This document shows, one piece after another, positions 61,973-64,000 of a stretch of 64,000 nt of DNA. The stretch spans positions 1 through 64,000 of the forward strand of contig NZ_JAUDRH010000022.1 of assembly GCF_030381805.1 (NCBI RefSeq), in the 5' to 3' direction. The notes beneath the pieces were generated by a model. That model made no database searches and was not told where the DNA came from. It saw nothing but the letters and a program-made list of their open reading frames with translations. The position numbers and the translations under genes were made by a program. The DNA comes from Chlorogloeopsis sp. ULAP01. GTDB lineage: Bacteria > Cyanobacteriota > Cyanobacteriia > Cyanobacteriales > Nostocaceae. Position 1 is the stretch's first letter. Each line of letters opens with the position of its first letter.

Positions 61973-63304
61973 TTAGCTATTAGCTATTTGCGGATCTACT
62001 ATTGAACCAATAAATAAAACACTTCCTGTTTGATTGTCGCGAATTGCACACAAAAAAGGACGGTCAACAATCATCCGGAACGGTTCATCTAAAGGCATGG
62101 AGGTTGCTACTATTCCTACAGAAGTGGTGGCAGCAGCTTCTGTACCTTCTTCATTGACTTCCACAAAAGTTTTATGTTTAACTTCACTGATAGCGAAATT
62201 TTTCCCCATATTAGAAAAATCTGCTTGATTGCTAAAAGCCTCTCCCATACCTAAGGCTTTAAGGGCATTATTGAGTGTGATTTCATAATCTGTTTTGAAG
62301 CGGGGTAAACGAATAAAACCTTCCCGCTTGGTAAACTGAGACATCCATTTTTCCCAGTTATCAGCATTCAAGTTTTGATATAAAGATTTAAGGGTATAAT
62401 TTTGTTTTGGCAGGAAAACATATAAGCTAATGTTACTATTCTGTCCATAGGGCAAGCTAACTGCCTGCAATTGTTCATTTTCGTAATATTTATATTTACC
62501 CTTTTGTGACATCATCGGGTGTTGTTTCTGCTTGCCGGATGTTAAATAAAAAGGGTGTTGGGCTGTCTGGTTTTTGTCGAATTCATTAGTCCATTTACCC
62601 TTAAAATATATAGCATTGATTAAAAAAAGTACCTGGTCTGGTTCTAATCTTTCAACTATCTTGTTAATTTTACCGCGAGTATTTTCATTAACCCAGTTAT
62701 TAATAATGCCAGGTGCGCCCGCATCTTGAAAATTTACATTAGTTACTTTAGCTTGATAAAATTCTTGAGTTCTTTGTAGAAACTCAGGTTTAAAGCTAGC
62801 ATCTTGATTTGCCCAAAGGGAGTTAGCAATATTGAGTTGAACTTGAGTATCGGAATTTTCTAGAAGCGCCTTTAAGGCTGCGTTAGAAGAATTAATTTCT
62901 GACAATGTCAATCCTTCTAACTCAAGTGCTTTGGCCATTGCTTGTTGCGTGCTGCCACTAGCACCGTTGTATGTCATATCTAAAGCGATCGCTATACTAG
63001 CAGGCGAAACAAAAACGTTCTTGTCACCCTCTTGTTCTAGAATTCTTGAAAAAAGTTTAAAACCAAACTTAGTATTAGCAGTAGTGAGTTTAGTATTAGG
63101 TAAGACAGATTTTGCAGGCATGGGAGATTCTGAGTGAGGAGGGCGAGATTGAGCAAAAACGCTAGTACTATCACTGACTTGAGAACATCCGATTACGCCC
63201 ATCAGCATCACGCTAGCAGCAGCCATAACGTAGCGTCTGCCCAAGCGTACAGCGTAACGTCTTTGCAGGAACTTTTCCCAGTCACTACTCAATTTTTGCT
63301 TCAT
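61973..63304 (-). CDS. Serpin lipoprotein
   Basis: A 443-residue serpin from the ATG at 63304. The N terminus has a long basic region, then a lipobox (MLMGVIGC, Cys40), so it is probably membrane-anchored and exported. The serpin body has FVSPASIAIALDMTYNGASG, LFLINAIYFKGKWTNEFD, and a hinge EVNEEGTEAAATTSVGIVAT. Small residues at P12-P9 are those of an inhibitory serpin. Counting from the hinge Glu puts the scissile bond at Thr-Ser (ATSM). The breach/shutter text (DRPFLCAIRDNQTGSVLFIG) is intact. Targets could be own or foreign proteases. Confidence 0.93.
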   Translation of the reverse strand: MKQKLSSDWEKFLQRRYAVRLGRRYVMAAASVMLMGVIGCSQVSDSTSVFAQSRPPHSESPMPAKSVLPNTKLTTANTKFGFKLFSRILEQEGDKNVFVSPASIAIALDMTYNGASGSTQQAMAKALELEGLTLSEINSSNAALKALLENSDTQVQLNIANSLWANQDASFKPEFLQRTQEFYQAKVTNVNFQDAGAPGIINNWVNENTRGKINKIVERLEPDQVLFLINAIYFKGKWTNEFDKNQTAQHPFYLTSGKQKQHPMMSQKGKYKYYENEQLQAVSLPYGQNSNISLYVFLPKQNYTLKSLYQNLNADNWEKWMSQFTKREGFIRLPRFKTDYEITLNNALKALGMGEAFSNQADFSNMGKNFAISEVKHKTFVEVNEEGTEAAATTSVGIVATSMPLDEPFRMIVDRPFLCAIRDNQTGSVLFIGSIVDPQIANS

Positions 63305-63469
63305 GATTACCGCACCTGATGCCAAAACCTACGCTTTTGACTAAAAAAGGATGAAGAGTATTCGTAGGGCTAATCGCATACTTCATACTTCAACCTTTAG
63401 TTGACTATGGCATTTAAGAAGGCGTGGTCATTTATTGGTTACAGTTTTGGCAACAATATTCTTAGGGGC

Positions 63470-63560
63470 TAGGAAGAGGAGGGGGAGAGGGGGAGATGGG
63501 GAAGGGGAAAATCTTTCTCCTTGTCTCCTTGTCTCCTTGTCCCCTTGTCCTCTTCTCCCA
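63470..63560. repeat. Purine/pyrimidine low-complexity hairpin
   Basis: A purine tract (GAGGGGGAGAGGGGGAGATG) is followed by a pyrimidine tract (CTCCTTGTCTCCTTGTCC), so that the two could pair. The same words occur at 15116, in the pntA linker and in the 178-residue protein gene. Confidence 0.65.
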
Positions 63561-63571
63561 ATCCCCATTCC

Positions 63572-64000
63572 CTATTTCTTCGGTACAGTCCACCATGCTA
63601 AGGCATAAGATTGAGTGGCTGTATTTACTTGTTTGCGGAACTGAACACGGATTCGATAGTTACCTTGAGCAGGTACAGGACAGAATATATGCTCGACGCT
63701 ATCGACTTCGCTGATGGAAGAACAAACAGTACCAGTATCTAAATCTTTGGCATCAGCTTTGACAAGATGAATGTCAAGATTGTTCAAGCCGCGATCGCGA
63801 AAATCTTCACCCGCATCATATAAACCATTTTTATTTTTATCGTTTAGTTCTACCAATCTGTCCCAAGCCAAGGTGATGGCAACAAAACTGTTTTGTGGTA
63901 AAGGCTTTGCTAATGTATATTCCACAGATCCCCCAGTATTTACAGTATTATAGTCCCAACCAATAGCCGACACCGCTTGAGATGGGTTCCACTGACCGGC
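63572..64000 (-). CDS. C-terminal part of a secreted protein (cut by the window end)
   Basis: An open minus-strand frame that enters from beyond base 64000. The visible 142 codons are all C-terminal. The text GGSVEYTLAKPLPQNSFVAI, LNDKNKNGLYDAGEDFRDRG and GNYRIRVQFRKQVNTATQSY suggests a beta-sandwich with a calcium-type DKNKNGxYD loop, like the pre-peptidase or jelly-roll tails of secreted enzymes. The full protein and its enzymatic part lie outside the window. Confidence 0.7.
   Translation of the reverse strand, partial: AGQWNPSQAVSAIGWDYNTVNTGGSVEYTLAKPLPQNSFVAITLAWDRLVELNDKNKNGLYDAGEDFRDRGLNNLDIHLVKADAKDLDTGTVCSSISEVDSVEHIFCPVPAQGNYRIRVQFRKQVNTATQSYALAWWTVPKK

Overview
The window comes from a cyanobacterial chromosome, most likely a filamentous or otherwise repeat-rich lineage. 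The evidence is psaE (photosystem I), ndhO (NDH-1), a PAP/fibrillin gene, a geranylgeranyl-reductase family gene, many HIP1 octamers (GCGATCGC), heptameric short tandem repeats (TGACTAA, TTAGCTA types) and low-complexity GGGGA/GGAGA spacers. No rRNA, tRNA, CRISPR array, transposase or integrase was found.

Region 1 (about 0.4-10.4 kb) is an accessory region and the most striking part of the window. It holds seven near-palindromic sites of 85-88 bp (543-629, 3110-3194, 4019-4106, 4855-4940, 7031-7117, 8258-8343, 10302-10387). Their outer boxes, inner arms and unpaired bases are those of integron attC recombination sites, all read on the minus strand. Most genes between them lie on the minus strand with the stop codon inside or just ahead of a site, as in gene cassettes. 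No integrase is visible, so I interpret this as a CALIN-type cassette array. Cargo: three toxin-antitoxin pairs (RelE/ParE-type, Doc, BrnT), a GrpB/UPF0157 protein, a GC-rich methyltransferase, an uncharacterised two-gene module, a secreted amidotransferase-fold protein, and a module of an ECF sigma factor, a small protein and an isolated Clp-N domain protein. A short leader recurs next to three of the sites. An 884-bp copy of the 3' end of tex sits inside the array, 8.5 kb from the intact tex.

Region 2 (11-19.3 kb) is ordinary chromosome: tex, a DUF4278-like membrane protein, a DUF4385 protein, a VOC protein, a membrane-targeted methyltransferase, a relic of an amidohydrolase, a metallophosphoesterase and chaC.

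Region 3 (19.4-30.1 kb) is a collinear plus-strand cluster: two related GT-B glycosyltransferases, a GT4, a GT2, an MsbA-type ABC exporter, a histidine-phosphatase protein, a UDP-glucuronate-type epimerase and an SLH-domain porin. It looks like a surface glycan or glycolipid synthesis and export locus.

Region 4 (30-42 kb) has mraY, DUF3134, fibrillin, a DUF6875 gene followed by a one-module NRPS (A-PCP-TE), then psaE, mutM, ndhO, mdh, and a LuxR regulator divergent from a rhodanese. Region 5 (43-48 kb) pairs an uncharacterised repeat-containing protein with a disrupted dynamin-like GTPase, followed by a small protein plus HNH endonuclease unit. Region 6 (48-64 kb) carries pntAB, cobL/cbiET, a geranylgeranyl-reductase family gene, pyrH-frr, a thioredoxin-fold protein, an alpha/beta hydrolase, an LCP protein, an AI-2E-family permease, a serpin lipoprotein and the 3' part of a secreted protein cut by the window end.
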